NCBI RefSeq assembly: GCF_002257565.1
Contig: NZ_CP022736.1
Span: 1,302,001-1,366,000, forward strand
Source: Herbaspirillum sp. meg3
GTDB taxonomy: Bacteria; Pseudomonadota; Gammaproteobacteria; Burkholderiales; Burkholderiaceae_D
Direction: 5' to 3'
Length of the DNA: 64,000 bases
In this document: positions 1-8,607 of the stretch, piece after piece
Layout: the number at the start of each line of letters is the position of its first letter
How positions within the stretch are numbered: position 1 is the first letter of the stretch
The notes under the pieces: generated by a model
What the model saw: the letters and a program-made list of their open reading frames with translations, nothing else
Databases searched by the model: none
Told to the model about the DNA's origin: nothing
Translations under genes and position numbers: made by a program

Positions 1-1
1 G

Positions 2-58
2 GCAGAAGTACGCAAGCGCATTCTGGTCGACAACCCGGCAGCGCTTTACGGATTCTGA
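2..58 (+). CDS. C-terminal end of an amidohydrolase-family protein (partial)
   Basis: The first 58 bases read in one frame as an 18-residue tail ending RILVDNPAALYGF followed by TGA. The ending 'ILVDNPAxLYGF' is the usual C-terminus of TIM-barrel metal-dependent hydrolases of the amidohydrolase-2 family, where the last helix carries an Asn-Pro pair. The rest of the gene lies before the window. The stop codon overlaps the end of the convergent gene on the other strand by 13 bases, with no terminator between them. The substrate cannot be inferred from this fragment. Confidence 0.6.
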   Translation, partial: AEVRKRILVDNPAALYGF

Positions 59-1035
59 GCGTATTGCGGCAACGCAGGCCAGTTCCCTTGTGCCGCTGTG
101 ACGCCTGCAATTGCCTTGGCCATCGCTTGCATGGTGTGATCTTCCGTATCGTCAACTTCATAGAGATCATCCAGCGGCCATGCCAGCGACAACGGGGTGA
201 GCTGCATGCCGAAGTGTGCTGCCGTCGCTTCGACGTCATGCGGCGTCCGCGTTCTGGCGATGAGATCGATCATCGTGGCAGGTAGCTCGGCATTGTCGCC
301 TGCTTGTGCGACAGCGATGGTCTGGATGGGCACCTGTCTTCCATTGACCAGTTGTACCAGTTCCTTCAGGCTGTGTTCGTCAGGGCCGCCCAATTCATAG
401 GTGCCTGCGCTGCCTGCGCCGAGCGCAGCGGCTTCTGCAATGGTGGCGATGTCGCCCAGATTGATCGGCCTGCAACGCTGTTCACCGGTGCCATAGACGG
501 TCACCGGGACATCGGGTGCGCGTTGTTGCAGCGACAGTTCAAACGGCAGCGGTTGCGGGCTGCCGCGCACTACCGGGCCGTGGCGAAAGATCACCGCATT
601 GCTCAGACGTGCCAGTGCCTGCTCCGCCAATCCCTTGGCTTTCAGATACCAGTTGCCCTCAGTGACGTCCGCACCGACGTGAGAGAAGTAAATCACACGG
701 GTGTCGCGCTCGCCCACCGCAGCCGTGATGCGTTCGGCGGTATCGACCATGCCTTCCCGATAGGCATCCCAGTTGTTGGCGGCAACAACACCGGTCAGCA
801 GGATGACGGCATCTGCTTCCGCGATGACTTCAAAGCTGCGCTCGCTGCGCGTCCAGTCGGTGACAACTTCGTCGGCGATCAAGCGTAGCGGTTGCCGCAC
901 CAGCGCGGTGACATGCACATCGGCATCGCGTAGCAACAGCATGAGCAGACGTGCAGTAGGACCGTTGGCCCCGGCGATGACGACCCGGCGCAAAGGTACG
1001 GTGGGTGCAGCGGGGGCGGTGTGAAAGTAGTGCAT
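46..1035 (-). CDS. NAD(P)-binding, NmrA/SDR-like protein
   Basis: The 329-residue protein starts MHYFHTAP; a longer upstream reading frame is rejected because the ATG at 1035 has a GGGAG ribosome site and the extension is Cys-rich nonsense. A dinucleotide-binding loop (VVIAGANGPTARLL, residues about 19-32) opens a Rossmann fold, followed by an acidic 'ADAVILLTG' strand and 'VIYFSHVGAD'. This is the layout of atypical short-chain dehydrogenases of the NmrA/NAD(P)H-binding class. These act as reductases, epimerases or redox sensors; the Tyr-x-x-x-Lys pair is not obvious. It is a single gene, divergent from the metallophosphoesterase gene at 1323. The precise reaction is unknown. Confidence 0.75.
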   Translation of the reverse strand: MHYFHTAPAAPTVPLRRVVIAGANGPTARLLMLLLRDADVHVTALVRQPLRLIADEVVTDWTRSERSFEVIAEADAVILLTGVVAANNWDAYREGMVDTAERITAAVGERDTRVIYFSHVGADVTEGNWYLKAKGLAEQALARLSNAVIFRHGPVVRGSPQPLPFELSLQQRAPDVPVTVYGTGEQRCRPINLGDIATIAEAAALGAGSAGTYELGGPDEHSLKELVQLVNGRQVPIQTIAVAQAGDNAELPATMIDLIARTRTPHDVEATAAHFGMQLTPLSLAWPLDDLYEVDDTEDHTMQAMAKAIAGVTAAQGNWPALPQYAQNP

Positions 1036-1322
1036 GGCTTCTCCCTGATTTGGCAGATATGCAGATGGAGACGTTCGAGAAGCCGCAATATTGTGCCGCA
1101 CAAAAATATTTTTCCATCTGCTCTTTCCGGCGTACTTGCCTGTTACGCTGGCAGGCAATTTGCTCAGCAGCCTGTCAGGAATTCTGAAGAAAACGCAGCA
1201 AAACCCGGCAAAACAAGGCGATTGCAAGGTAATCACACTGCAACAGTGGGCAAGCCATTGAAATGCGTGTATGCATACCAACATGCACGGCAACATCATC
1301 TTTTTATCCTTCGCGAGGTCTC

Positions 1323-2456
1323 ATGCCGTCACGTTTCACGATTGTTTTTGTGCTTTCCATATTGGGAGCCTTACACGCATGGATAGGCTGGCGCATCCTG
1401 CCTGCGCTCGGTATCGATGCCGCCTGGCAAGCCACCGGGGCCTTGCTGCTGGTGCTGTCGTATTTGCTGATCCCGGCCGGTTTGCTGTCGCGCGGCATCA
1501 AGCAACAGCCCTTGTCGGATCGCCTGGCCTGGGTCGGCATGCTGATCATGGGTTTGTTTTCATCGCTGCTGCTGCTGACGATTGTGCGTGAGATTGTGTT
1601 GCTGGTGCTGCCTTTGTTTGGTGCGTTGACGCCGGACATGGTGGAGAGCACTGCCTGGGCCGTCATTGGGTGCGCTTTGCTGTTGACCGTGATCGGCTAT
1701 GCTAATGCACGCCGTCTGGCTGCCGTGGTCGACATCGACGTGCCGATCAAGGGCTTGTCGCCTGCTCTGGAAGGTTTCACCATCGTGCAGATCAGCGACA
1801 TCCACGTCGGTCCCACCATCAAGCGCAGCTATTTGCGCGCCATCGTCGACAAGGTTAATTCATTGAAGGCCGACATGATCGCCATCACCGGTGATCTGGT
1901 TGATGGCAGCGTGCAGCAGTTGTCTGAGCACACAGCGCCGCTGGAGCAATTGCGCTCGCGTCACGGCGCTTACTTCGTCACCGGCAATCATGAGTATTAC
2001 TCCAATGCGCATGCCTGGATTGAAGAGGTGCGACGTCTCGGCCTGACGGTCCTGATGAACGAGCATGTGGTGCTGCAGCATCATGGTGCGCCGCTGGTGC
2101 TGGCGGGCGTGACGGATTTCACCGCACATCATTTCGATGAGAATCATCGTAGTGATCCGCATGCGGCAATTCTCAATGCGCCGGTCAGTGCGACCAAGGT
2201 TTTATTGGCGCATCAACCGCGTTCTGCTGCTGCGGCTGCAGATGCTGGGTTTGATTTACAGTTGTCGGGGCATACGCATGGGGGGCAATTTTTTCCCTGG
2301 AATTTCTTTGTGCCGTTGCAGCAGCCTTATGTTGCCGGGTTGAATCGCTTGAAGGATCTGTGGGTGTATACCAGCCGTGGGACGGGGTATTGGGGGCCGC
2401 CTAAGAGGTTGTTGGCGCCTTCGGAGATTACGAGGTTGAGGTTGGTTAGTGCGTGA
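1323..2456 (+). CDS. membrane-anchored metallophosphoesterase
   Basis: The 377-residue protein starts at the ATG at 1323 behind a GCGAGG ribosome site. It has about four hydrophobic segments in residues 1-140, then a calcineurin-like phosphoesterase domain. All metal-binding blocks are visible: ISDIHVG, ITGDLVDG, TGNHEYY, a lone His in LLAHQP, and SGHTHGGQFFP. The architecture matches the YkuE/YaeI-like family, whose members are phosphohydrolases at the cytoplasmic membrane; some act on lipid-linked substrates. The gene stands alone. Its last 120 or so bases are conspicuously G+T-rich and use codons such as AGG, GTT and GGG that the rest of the gene avoids; a dispersed repeat follows directly. 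Confidence 0.85.
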   Translation: MPSRFTIVFVLSILGALHAWIGWRILPALGIDAAWQATGALLLVLSYLLIPAGLLSRGIKQQPLSDRLAWVGMLIMGLFSSLLLLTIVREIVLLVLPLFGALTPDMVESTAWAVIGCALLLTVIGYANARRLAAVVDIDVPIKGLSPALEGFTIVQISDIHVGPTIKRSYLRAIVDKVNSLKADMIAITGDLVDGSVQQLSEHTAPLEQLRSRHGAYFVTGNHEYYSNAHAWIEEVRRLGLTVLMNEHVVLQHHGAPLVLAGVTDFTAHHFDENHRSDPHAAILNAPVSATKVLLAHQPRSAAAAADAGFDLQLSGHTHGGQFFPWNFFVPLQQPYVAGLNRLKDLWVYTSRGTGYWGPPKRLLAPSEITRLRLVSA

Positions 2457-2465
2457 GGATTTGAT

Positions 2466-2760
2466 CTGTTCCGACTTGCCTGCTTTTTGTAGCTGATTCT
2501 TTTCTTTCTTCGATCAACCTAGCCGGGGGCGGCCCGGCAGCCGCTCACTTTTCTTGCTTCGCCAAGAAAAGTAAGCAAAAGAAGGCGACCGCTGGGTCGT
2601 AGCCCCTTCGGGGTTCCCGGCGCCGGCAGGCACAAATCGGGAAGGGAAAACAACTCGCTGCGCTCAGACATTTTTCCCTTCTTTTTCCGATTTGCACCTG
2701 CCGTCACCGGCTACTCTCAAGCGGACTTCGAGACCGGCTCGCTTCGCTTTGCCGGGGGCT
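2466..2760. repeat. dispersed intergenic repeat, copy 1 (fills the 2457-2866 gap)
   Basis: The gap of about 410 bases holds no credible gene. It opens with CTGTTCCGACTTGC (2466-2479), then TTCTTTCTTCGATCAACC and a GCCGGGGGCGGCCCGGCAG core. The core is shared with copies near 29.45 kb and 45.42 kb, where it is partly inverted. A further hairpin has arms at 2625-2656 and 2671-2702 (GGCAGGCACAAATCGG against CCGATTTGCACCTGCC). The 'CTCACTTTTCTT...GCCAAGAAAAGTAAGC' block resembles intergenic repeats I know from Burkholderiales. The 62-codon ORF inside it is taken as spurious. The right boundary is approximate. Confidence 0.7.
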
Positions 2761-2866
2761 CGCCTTCGGCATCGTGGCTTCAGGTGCTGGTGATGCTGCA
2801 AACTTCACGTTTTCTTTTTAATTTCGTCGTCCCAGCGTCGTGACGACGTGCCGGCAAACTCCATCC

Positions 2867-3841
2867 TCACAGATACAACGCCTCCTGTTTCCGCTGCGCT
2901 CTTCTGATCGCTTGCGGGGGATATCCAAACACACGCAGAAACGCGCGGCGCATGCGTTCCGGGTCGTCGAAGCCGACGGCGCGGGCGATGTTTTCCAATG
3001 ACTCTTCTCCTGCTTCCACACGTGGACGCGCCGCTTCCGCACGCAGCTTTTCAATCGCCTTGGCCGGTGTTTGTCCGGTCTCCGCGCTGAAGGCGCGGTC
3101 AAACTGGCGGCGGCTCAGGCAGGCTATTTCCGCCAGGCGATCTGCATTCAGTGATTCATGCAGATGGTTGCGTGCGTAGCTCAGGGTTTCGCGGATGCGG
3201 CCTGAGGGCGGATCCATTTCCAGCAGGTTGGAAAATTGCGATTGGCCGCCCGGACGACGGTGATACACCACCAGTTCGCGGGCGACGGCGCGTGCCAGTT
3301 CGACGCCAAGGTCTTCTTCAATCAGCGCCAGCGCGAGGTCGATGCCGGCGGAGATGCCGGCCGAGGTCCAGACATTGCCGTCTTTGATGAAGATCTTGTC
3401 GCTGTCGACTTGCACCGTCGGGTGCATGCGCTGCAACCTTGCCGCCATGCGCCAGTGCGTCGTGGCGCGCTTGCCGTCGAGCAGGCCGGCGGCGGCGAGG
3501 ACGAAGGCTCCCGTGCAGACGCTGGCGACGCGGCGGGCCTGGCCGGCGGCGTGGCGGGTGTAGTCCAGCAAGGTCGCCGACAGCACGCCTTCACGCGGAC
3601 CGGCGCCACCGGCGATGATCAGCGTATCGAATGCGCTGCGGTCCAGCGGGTGAGTGATGACCGCCGTTCCCGATGCACTTTCCAGCATACCGCCTTGTTC
3701 GGACATCACGCGCAGTTGATAAGGCCGGGACGCTCCGGAGCGTTCTTCACTGAGCCGGTTGGCAACGTCGAAGGCGGTCAGCGGGCCGGTGAAGTCAAGC
3801 AGGCTGCAATCGAGGAAGAGTAAAAAGCCGATCTTGCGCAT
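2867..3841 (-). CDS. GlxA-family regulator (DJ-1/PfpI domain plus AraC-type HTH)
   Basis: The 324-residue protein has an N-terminal DJ-1/PfpI-like domain (residues 1-175) with a cysteine elbow in ASVCTGAFVLAAAGLLDGK. The motif 'TTHWR' follows, which is typical of GlxA/FtrA regulators. A C-terminal AraC HTH pair (about 215-315) contains SRRQFDRAFSAETGQTPAKA and FGYPPQAIRR. In this family the first domain binds a small ligand rather than acting as a protease. The gene diverges from an MFS transporter gene 108 bases away. Three GTCCAAAA-type sites lie in the gap, so it probably controls itself and the transporter. The ligand is not predictable. Confidence 0.9.
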   Translation of the reverse strand: MRKIGFLLFLDCSLLDFTGPLTAFDVANRLSEERSGASRPYQLRVMSEQGGMLESASGTAVITHPLDRSAFDTLIIAGGAGPREGVLSATLLDYTRHAAGQARRVASVCTGAFVLAAAGLLDGKRATTHWRMAARLQRMHPTVQVDSDKIFIKDGNVWTSAGISAGIDLALALIEEDLGVELARAVARELVVYHRRPGGQSQFSNLLEMDPPSGRIRETLSYARNHLHESLNADRLAEIACLSRRQFDRAFSAETGQTPAKAIEKLRAEAARPRVEAGEESLENIARAVGFDDPERMRRAFLRVFGYPPQAIRRAQRKQEALYL

Positions 3842-3847
3842 GACAGT

Positions 3848-3899
3848 TTGTCCAAAAATGAGGATTGTCCAAAAACGAGGTTTTTATGTCATTTTGGAC
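3848..3899. promoter_or_regulatory. candidate operator array, GTCCAAAA repeats
   Basis: Two near-identical direct repeats, TTGTCCAAAAATGAGG (3848-3863) and TTGTCCAAAAACGAGG (3865-3880), lie 17 bases apart. An inverted TTTTGGAC follows at 3892-3899. They sit between a GlxA-type regulator and a divergent MFS gene. Tandem direct repeats are usual for AraC-family binding. That the adjacent regulator binds here is inferred from position only. Confidence 0.5.
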
Positions 3900-3949
3900 G
3901 CATGGTGGCACGGCACACTCTGGGTGTCAAATCACCTTGGAGTCGCATC

Positions 3950-5200
3950 ATGAACACAGCCGCACAAGCTACGACGGAGGGACTCGCCGGGCGCAGGGAC
4001 AGCCATCGCTGGAAAATCCTCGGCATCGGTGTGCTGGCCAACGCCAGCTTTTCCGCCGCCTTTGCCGGGATCCCCGTCACTGCCATTTTCATGCGCGCCG
4101 ATTATCGTCTCGACAACACGCAACTTGGTCTGGTGCTGGGTTCGCTCGGTCTCGGCGTGGCGGTGAGCGAATTGCCTTGGGGTGTGCTGACCGACCGCTG
4201 GGGCGACCGCAACGTGTTGCTATGCGGTCTGATTACCACTGCGCTGGCATTGGCGGCGATGGCTTTGTTTGTTGTGCCCGGCATTGATGGCATACCAACG
4301 ATGTGGCAACTGGCGCTGGGTTTGCTGACGGTCGGCCTGCTTGGCGGCAGCGTCAACGGCTCCAGCGGCCGTGCAGTGATGGGCTGGTTTCGTGAAGGCG
4401 AGCGCGGCCTGGCAATGAGCATCCGCCAGACCGCGGTACCGGTCGGCGGCGGTGTCGGTGCAGTGGTGTTGCCGGCACTGGCGTCGGCGCATGGCTTTGC
4501 GGCAGTGTATGGATTGCTGGCGCTGTTCTGTTTGCTCAGCGCCGCCATGGCGTGGTTGTGGCTGCATGAGCCGCCTGCGGTTGCAGCCGACATGAATGCT
4601 CCGGCACAGACGCGCAGTGCCTTGCGTGACATCAAGGTCTGGCGCGTGGCGATGGCGATCGGGATTTTGTGTTTTCCGCAGGTGTCGGTGCTGACCTTTG
4701 CAACGATCTTCTTGCACGACGTCGGTCATGCCGGCTTGACCCTGATCAGCGCGACCATGGCGGCAATTCAGATCGGCGCGGCAGTGATGCGGGTCTGGAG
4801 CGGGCGCTGGACTGACCGTCACGGCAACCGCCGCAGTTATCTGCGCACCTGCAGCGCATTGAGCGTAGTGCTGTTCGTCGGATTGGGCGTGCTGGCGGCA
4901 TTGGCGCCGGCAAGCTGGCCGCAATGGGTATTGGGGCTCATCGTACTGATGCTGATCGCCGGTGGCATCTGCGCTTCGGCCTGGCATGGTGTGGCTTATA
5001 CCGAACTGGCGACGCTGGCCGGTGCGCATCAGGTCGGCACGGCGCTGGGGCTGGGCAACACCTGCGTGTTCCTGGTGTTCTTCCTGGCGGCGCAGGCGGT
5101 ACCGCTCTTGCTGGCTTGGCAATCATGGCCGGCGGTGTGGCTGGCGGGCGCGGTCGGCGCGCTGATTGCGTGGCCGATTTTTCTCAGGCAGGCGCGTTGA
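3950..5200 (+). CDS. MFS transporter
   Basis: The 416-residue protein begins MNTAAQATTEG at an ATG with a GGAG site; an upstream in-frame extension runs through the operator region and is rejected. About 12 hydrophobic helices are visible. The family loop between helices 2 and 3 reads GVLTDRWGDRNVLL, and the matching loop in the second half is SGRWTDRHGNRRSYL, giving the usual two-fold pseudo-repeat. A proton- or solute-coupled major facilitator is clear; import versus efflux and the substrate are not. It is paired with the divergent GlxA-type regulator. The stop codon lies in an 11-base tandem repeat. Confidence 0.88.
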   Translation: MNTAAQATTEGLAGRRDSHRWKILGIGVLANASFSAAFAGIPVTAIFMRADYRLDNTQLGLVLGSLGLGVAVSELPWGVLTDRWGDRNVLLCGLITTALALAAMALFVVPGIDGIPTMWQLALGLLTVGLLGGSVNGSSGRAVMGWFREGERGLAMSIRQTAVPVGGGVGAVVLPALASAHGFAAVYGLLALFCLLSAAMAWLWLHEPPAVAADMNAPAQTRSALRDIKVWRVAMAIGILCFPQVSVLTFATIFLHDVGHAGLTLISATMAAIQIGAAVMRVWSGRWTDRHGNRRSYLRTCSALSVVLFVGLGVLAALAPASWPQWVLGLIVLMLIAGGICASAWHGVAYTELATLAGAHQVGTALGLGNTCVFLVFFLAAQAVPLLLAWQSWPAVWLAGAVGALIAWPIFLRQAR

Positions 5201-5237
5201 TGCCGGGTTGATGTCGAGTTGATGTCGGGTTGATGTA
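5197..5237 (+). repeat. 11-base tandem repeat over the MFS stop codon
   Basis: Four head-to-tail units are visible: TTGATGCCGGG, TTGATGTCGAG, TTGATGTCGGG and a partial TTGATGTA. The first includes the MFS stop codon. The repeat lies 35 bases before the LysR gene and probably reflects strand slippage; no function is evident. Confidence 0.6.
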
Positions 5238-5272
5238 ATAATCATCCGCTTCAACCACTTCTTTTCTCCGTC

Positions 5273-6196
5273 ATGGATCGTCTGAGCGACATGCGTCTGT
5301 TTCTGAGCGCGGCTTCCGCCGGCAGCTTTTCCGCCGCCGGGCGCAAGGTCGGCTTGTCGCCGGCGGCTTCAAGCGCGGCCATGCAAAGGCTGGAGCAGTC
5401 GCTCGGCGTCAAGCTGTTCGAGCGCACCACGCGCCAGTTGCGGCTGACGGAAGAAGGGCGGCTCTATCAGTACTACTGCCAGCAAGCCATCGACGCCATC
5501 ACCGAAGCCGAACATCAACTGCAAGCCGGCAAGCAACTTGTGCAAGGCACGGTGCGCATCTCGGCGCCGTCGGATCTGGGGCGCAATCTGCTGCAGGACT
5601 ATCTGCTGGAATTCTCACAGCGCTATCCGGACGTGCGTTTCGTCCTGGCGCTGACCGACTCGCACGCCAATCTGGTGCTTGACGATGTCGACGTCGCCAT
5701 TCGTTACGGCAAGCTCGCCGACAGCAGCATGGTGGCGCGCACATTGGTGCCCAATCGCCGCGTGATTTGCGTGGCGCCGGCTTGTGACGATCATTTCGGT
5801 CCACTGAAGGAATTGTCGCAACTTGCGCAGCGGCCCGCACTGGTGCTGACGACCTCGGCCGGTCCGATGAACGTGTGGCAGTTCCAGAGCGGCAAGCGCG
5901 TCGAATCCATCCAGCTTGAACACTATCACGAAACCAACGACGGCGAGATCCTGCGCAAGTGGGCCGTGCAGGGACGTGGTTATGCGTATAAGTCCGCGCT
6001 TGATATCGTCGATGACGTTCGTGCGGCACGCCTGCGCATCGTGCTGCCCGACAAGCTGTCGGCGCCGGTGCCGCTGCATGCGCTGTATCACCGCAACAAG
6101 CACCAGCCACCGCGCGTCAAGCTGCTGCTGGACTTCCTGCAAGAGCGTTTCGCTGCCCAGTCCGCCGCACTGGAGGAGCTGGGCATCGCTTTTTAG
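5273..6196 (+). CDS. LysR-family transcriptional regulator
   Basis: The 307-residue protein has an N-terminal winged HTH (residues 1-62). It shows the usual LysR sequence AASAGSFSAAGRKVGLSPAA, then QRLEQSLGVKLFERTTRQL, and a LysR substrate domain beginning VQGTVRISAPSDLGRNLL. Helix-turn-helix and effector-domain lengths are normal. It resembles the large CrgA/AaeR-like subgroup of one-gene regulators. It converges on the Old Yellow Enzyme gene, with a 4-base overlap of the two 3' ends and no terminator. Its target may be that operon or the MFS gene upstream; position alone does not decide. Confidence 0.9.
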   Translation: MDRLSDMRLFLSAASAGSFSAAGRKVGLSPAASSAAMQRLEQSLGVKLFERTTRQLRLTEEGRLYQYYCQQAIDAITEAEHQLQAGKQLVQGTVRISAPSDLGRNLLQDYLLEFSQRYPDVRFVLALTDSHANLVLDDVDVAIRYGKLADSSMVARTLVPNRRVICVAPACDDHFGPLKELSQLAQRPALVLTTSAGPMNVWQFQSGKRVESIQLEHYHETNDGEILRKWAVQGRGYAYKSALDIVDDVRAARLRIVLPDKLSAPVPLHALYHRNKHQPPRVKLLLDFLQERFAAQSAALEELGIAF

Positions 6197-7308
6197 GTGA
6201 CCGGTGAATAGTCACTATAGCCGCGCTGATCGCCACCAAACAAGGTCGCACCGTCGAGGTCGGCCAGCGCCAGATTTTCCTGCAGGCGTTTCGGCAAATC
6301 CGGATTGGCGACGAAAGGCCTGCCGAAGGCCACCAGGTCAGCCAGTCCATCAGCCAATATCTTGCCTGCGCGATCCTTGTCATAACGTCCGGCCACCACG
6401 ATGCGTCCCGAGTAAGCGGCGCGCAACTTGTGGCGGAAGTCTTCGGGAATCGTCGGCGCGTCGTCCCAGTCGGCTTCGGATAAATGGATATAGGCGACCT
6501 TGAGTTTTTCCAGTTCGCCGGCGGCGTAGAGGATGGTGTCGACGATTTCCGGATCGGCCATGTCCTTGATGGTGATGTAAGGAGCCAGTCTTACCCCGAC
6601 GTGTTCTGCGCCGATTTCCTTGACCACTGCCGTCACCACTTCGCGCAAAAAGCGTACGCGGTTGTCGACGCTGCCGCCGTACTGATCGGTGCGATGGTTG
6701 GAGACCGTGCGTAGAAACTGATCGATCAGGTAGCCGTTGCCGCCATGGAATTCAATGCCGTCAAAGCCGGCTTTCATCGCATTGGCCGCCGCCTGGCGAA
6801 AGTCTTCGACGATGTTGGCGATTTCTGCCACCGTCAGTTCACGTGGCATCGAGGTATCGATCATGCGGCCGACGCCGTCGTCACCCACAATCCACACTTG
6901 CGTACCGCGCGGCTGGATGGCTGACGGCGCAACCGGCGCAGCACCGTCATGGAATACCGTATGCGACACACGGCCGACGTGCCACAACTGCACGAAGATG
7001 CGTCCGCCCTTGGCATGCACGGCATCGGTGACCAGCTTCCAGCCGGCGATCTGTTCCTGGGTGTGGATACCCGGCGTGAACGAATAGCCCTGGCCTTGTG
7101 GGGAAATCTGTGTCGCTTCGCTCACGATCAGACCGGCCGTTGCGCGCTGGGCATAGTATTCGGCCATCATCTGGTTGGGGATATTGCCTGGCTGCGTGGT
7201 ACGGGCGCGTGTCATCGGCGCCATCACGATACGGTTGGGCAACTGAGACTCACCCAGTTGCAATGTTGAAAACAGGGTTGAGTCTTTCAATGGTGTGGTG
7301 TTAGTCAT
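6193..7308 (-). CDS. Old Yellow Enzyme family alkene reductase (NemA/XenB-like)
   Basis: The 371-residue FMN-dependent TIM-barrel protein uses the ATG at 7308. This ATG shares a base with the stop of the preceding SDR gene (TAATG), so a longer frame is rejected. Family marks are LPNRIVMAPMTRART near the N-terminus, QLWHVGR, and FHGGNGYLIDQFLR followed by DQYGGSVDNRVRF. The His-x-x-Asn pair in that motif matches the substrate-binding His/Asn of OYE enzymes, rather than the His/His of some relatives. Such enzymes reduce activated C=C bonds of enals, enones, maleimides and nitro compounds with NADPH. It is last in a SnoaL-SDR-OYE operon probably controlled by the TetR gene. Confidence 0.9.
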   Translation of the reverse strand: MTNTTPLKDSTLFSTLQLGESQLPNRIVMAPMTRARTTQPGNIPNQMMAEYYAQRATAGLIVSEATQISPQGQGYSFTPGIHTQEQIAGWKLVTDAVHAKGGRIFVQLWHVGRVSHTVFHDGAAPVAPSAIQPRGTQVWIVGDDGVGRMIDTSMPRELTVAEIANIVEDFRQAAANAMKAGFDGIEFHGGNGYLIDQFLRTVSNHRTDQYGGSVDNRVRFLREVVTAVVKEIGAEHVGVRLAPYITIKDMADPEIVDTILYAAGELEKLKVAYIHLSEADWDDAPTIPEDFRHKLRAAYSGRIVVAGRYDKDRAGKILADGLADLVAFGRPFVANPDLPKRLQENLALADLDGATLFGGDQRGYSDYSPVT

Positions 7309-8018
7309 TACAGTAATCCTCCGCCTTCGATATCCAGTACGGCGCCGCTGACGAAGCCGTTTTCCATGGCAAGCATGTATGCCTGCGCGACATCCTGCGG
7401 TGTGCCGACACGGCCCACCGGTAAACTCTGGCCGATACGGGCCATTGCCGCTACGCGCGATTCTGCGCCGGCTTCGCCCCACAACTCTGTGTCAATGACG
7501 CCGGGGCTGACGACGTTCACGCGGCGCGGCGCCAGTTCCTTCGCGAGGGTTTTTGCGGTCGCTTCCACCGCAGCGTTCAGCGTGCTCTTGAGCAAACCAC
7601 CGGGGCCGAACTTGCGAGACAGCAGGCCGGAAGTCAGCGTCACGGACGCCTTGGGCGCCAGGTAAGGCTGTGCCGCCTGGATCGCAAACAGCGAACCGAA
7701 CAGCTTGACGTTGAAGGCCAGTTCCAGTTCGTCGCGCTTGAGATCGGTCAGCTTGGGCGACCCGACGCGAGCGCCGGCAGTCAGCACCAGATGATCGATC
7801 CTGCCGATGGCGGCAAAGGCTTGGTTGAGGGCGGCGTTGTCGGTGACGTCGGCAGCGATGGCTACAATACCGCGCAGACTATCGTCGGCTTTCGCCGAGC
7901 GCCCGATAATGGTAACGGTGGCGCCGCGTTGTGCCGCCTCCTTGGCGACTTCGCGGCCGATGCCGGAAGTGCCGCCGATGACGACGACTTGCTGGTTTTT
8001 CAGTGAGGTGTCGGACAT
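7308..8018 (-). CDS. short-chain dehydrogenase/reductase
   Basis: The 236-residue classical-type SDR has the cofactor loop VVIGGTSGIGREVAKEAAQRG (residues about 12-32, TGxxxGxG type) and LTAGAR in place of NNAG. A short C-terminal half has SPGVIDTELWG. The usual Tyr-x-x-x-Lys pair is not clear: the expected stretch reads LLSRKFGPGGLLKSTLNAAVEA, with no Tyr before the Lys. Catalysis may therefore be altered, as in other members of this small subgroup annotated simply as SDR oxidoreductases. It overlaps the OYE gene by one base and follows the SnoaL-like gene by 37 bases, so the three are probably one transcript. Confidence 0.82.
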   Translation of the reverse strand: MSDTSLKNQQVVVIGGTSGIGREVAKEAAQRGATVTIIGRSAKADDSLRGIVAIAADVTDNAALNQAFAAIGRIDHLVLTAGARVGSPKLTDLKRDELELAFNVKLFGSLFAIQAAQPYLAPKASVTLTSGLLSRKFGPGGLLKSTLNAAVEATAKTLAKELAPRRVNVVSPGVIDTELWGEAGAESRVAAMARIGQSLPVGRVGTPQDVAQAYMLAMENGFVSGAVLDIEGGGLL

Positions 8019-8055
8019 GATGATCTTTCAGTAGATGAGTGGTGTGTTTCTGTTC

Positions 8056-8607
8056 TTATTGCTGAATGACACCGAGCTGCTGCATCAATGTCAGGTTGTC
8101 TTCCAGATGCCAGTTCTCGGCGATCTTGCCATCCTGGATGCGATACAGATCGTGGGCTTGAAAATCGATGGCTTGCCCTTTACCCTGCAGCGCGCCGAAC
8201 ACCCCGGTGAAGTGGCCTCGAAAGCGCAGATGCACTGCGACGCGATCACCGGCTACCGTCATGTCCTGCACTTCTGCACTCAGATCAGGCACAGCCTTGC
8301 GGAAACCGGCTGACGCCTGCAAGGGACCATCGACGCCTTGCGGACGCCCTACAGGCAGCGTGCGATCGATGAACGACGGGCTCAGCGCCTGCTGCGCCAG
8401 CTGTGCATCGCCGGTGTTCCAGAATGCTGCGTAACGGCGTGCTGCCAGTACGCGTGCATCGGTAGCGATCTCCGCTGCCGGCAGATCGATGGCGAGATGC
8501 TGCGGCATCGGCAGCTTGTTCTCGGCAGCCTGGGCAAGAGGGGCATTCATCAGCGTTACAGCCAGGCCGGTCAGCGCCAGGGCGTATGTCCATTTCTTGT
8601 TCTTCAT
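8056..8607 (-). CDS. exported SnoaL-like (NTF2-fold) protein
   Basis: The 183-residue protein has a signal peptide (MKNKKWTYALALTGLAVTLM, then APLAQAAEN; cleavage after about residue 28). A SnoaL/ester-cyclase-like NTF2 domain follows: RRYAAFWNTGD, a pocket strand with AVHLRFRGHFTG, then HDLYRIQDGKIAENWHLED. SnoaL-type folds bind small hydrophobic ligands and some catalyse aldol or cyclase steps. Secreted versions of unknown function are common beside TetR-OYE modules. It is first in the leftward operon, facing the TetR gene across the operator. Confidence 0.75.
   Translation of the reverse strand: MKNKKWTYALALTGLAVTLMNAPLAQAAENKLPMPQHLAIDLPAAEIATDARVLAARRYAAFWNTGDAQLAQQALSPSFIDRTLPVGRPQGVDGPLQASAGFRKAVPDLSAEVQDMTVAGDRVAVHLRFRGHFTGVFGALQGKGQAIDFQAHDLYRIQDGKIAENWHLEDNLTLMQQLGVIQQ

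Noticed and set aside
2519..2707. 62-codon frame on the minus strand
   Set aside because: It lies inside the dispersed repeat, and a comparable frame appears in copy 2. It is a product of the repeat, not a gene.
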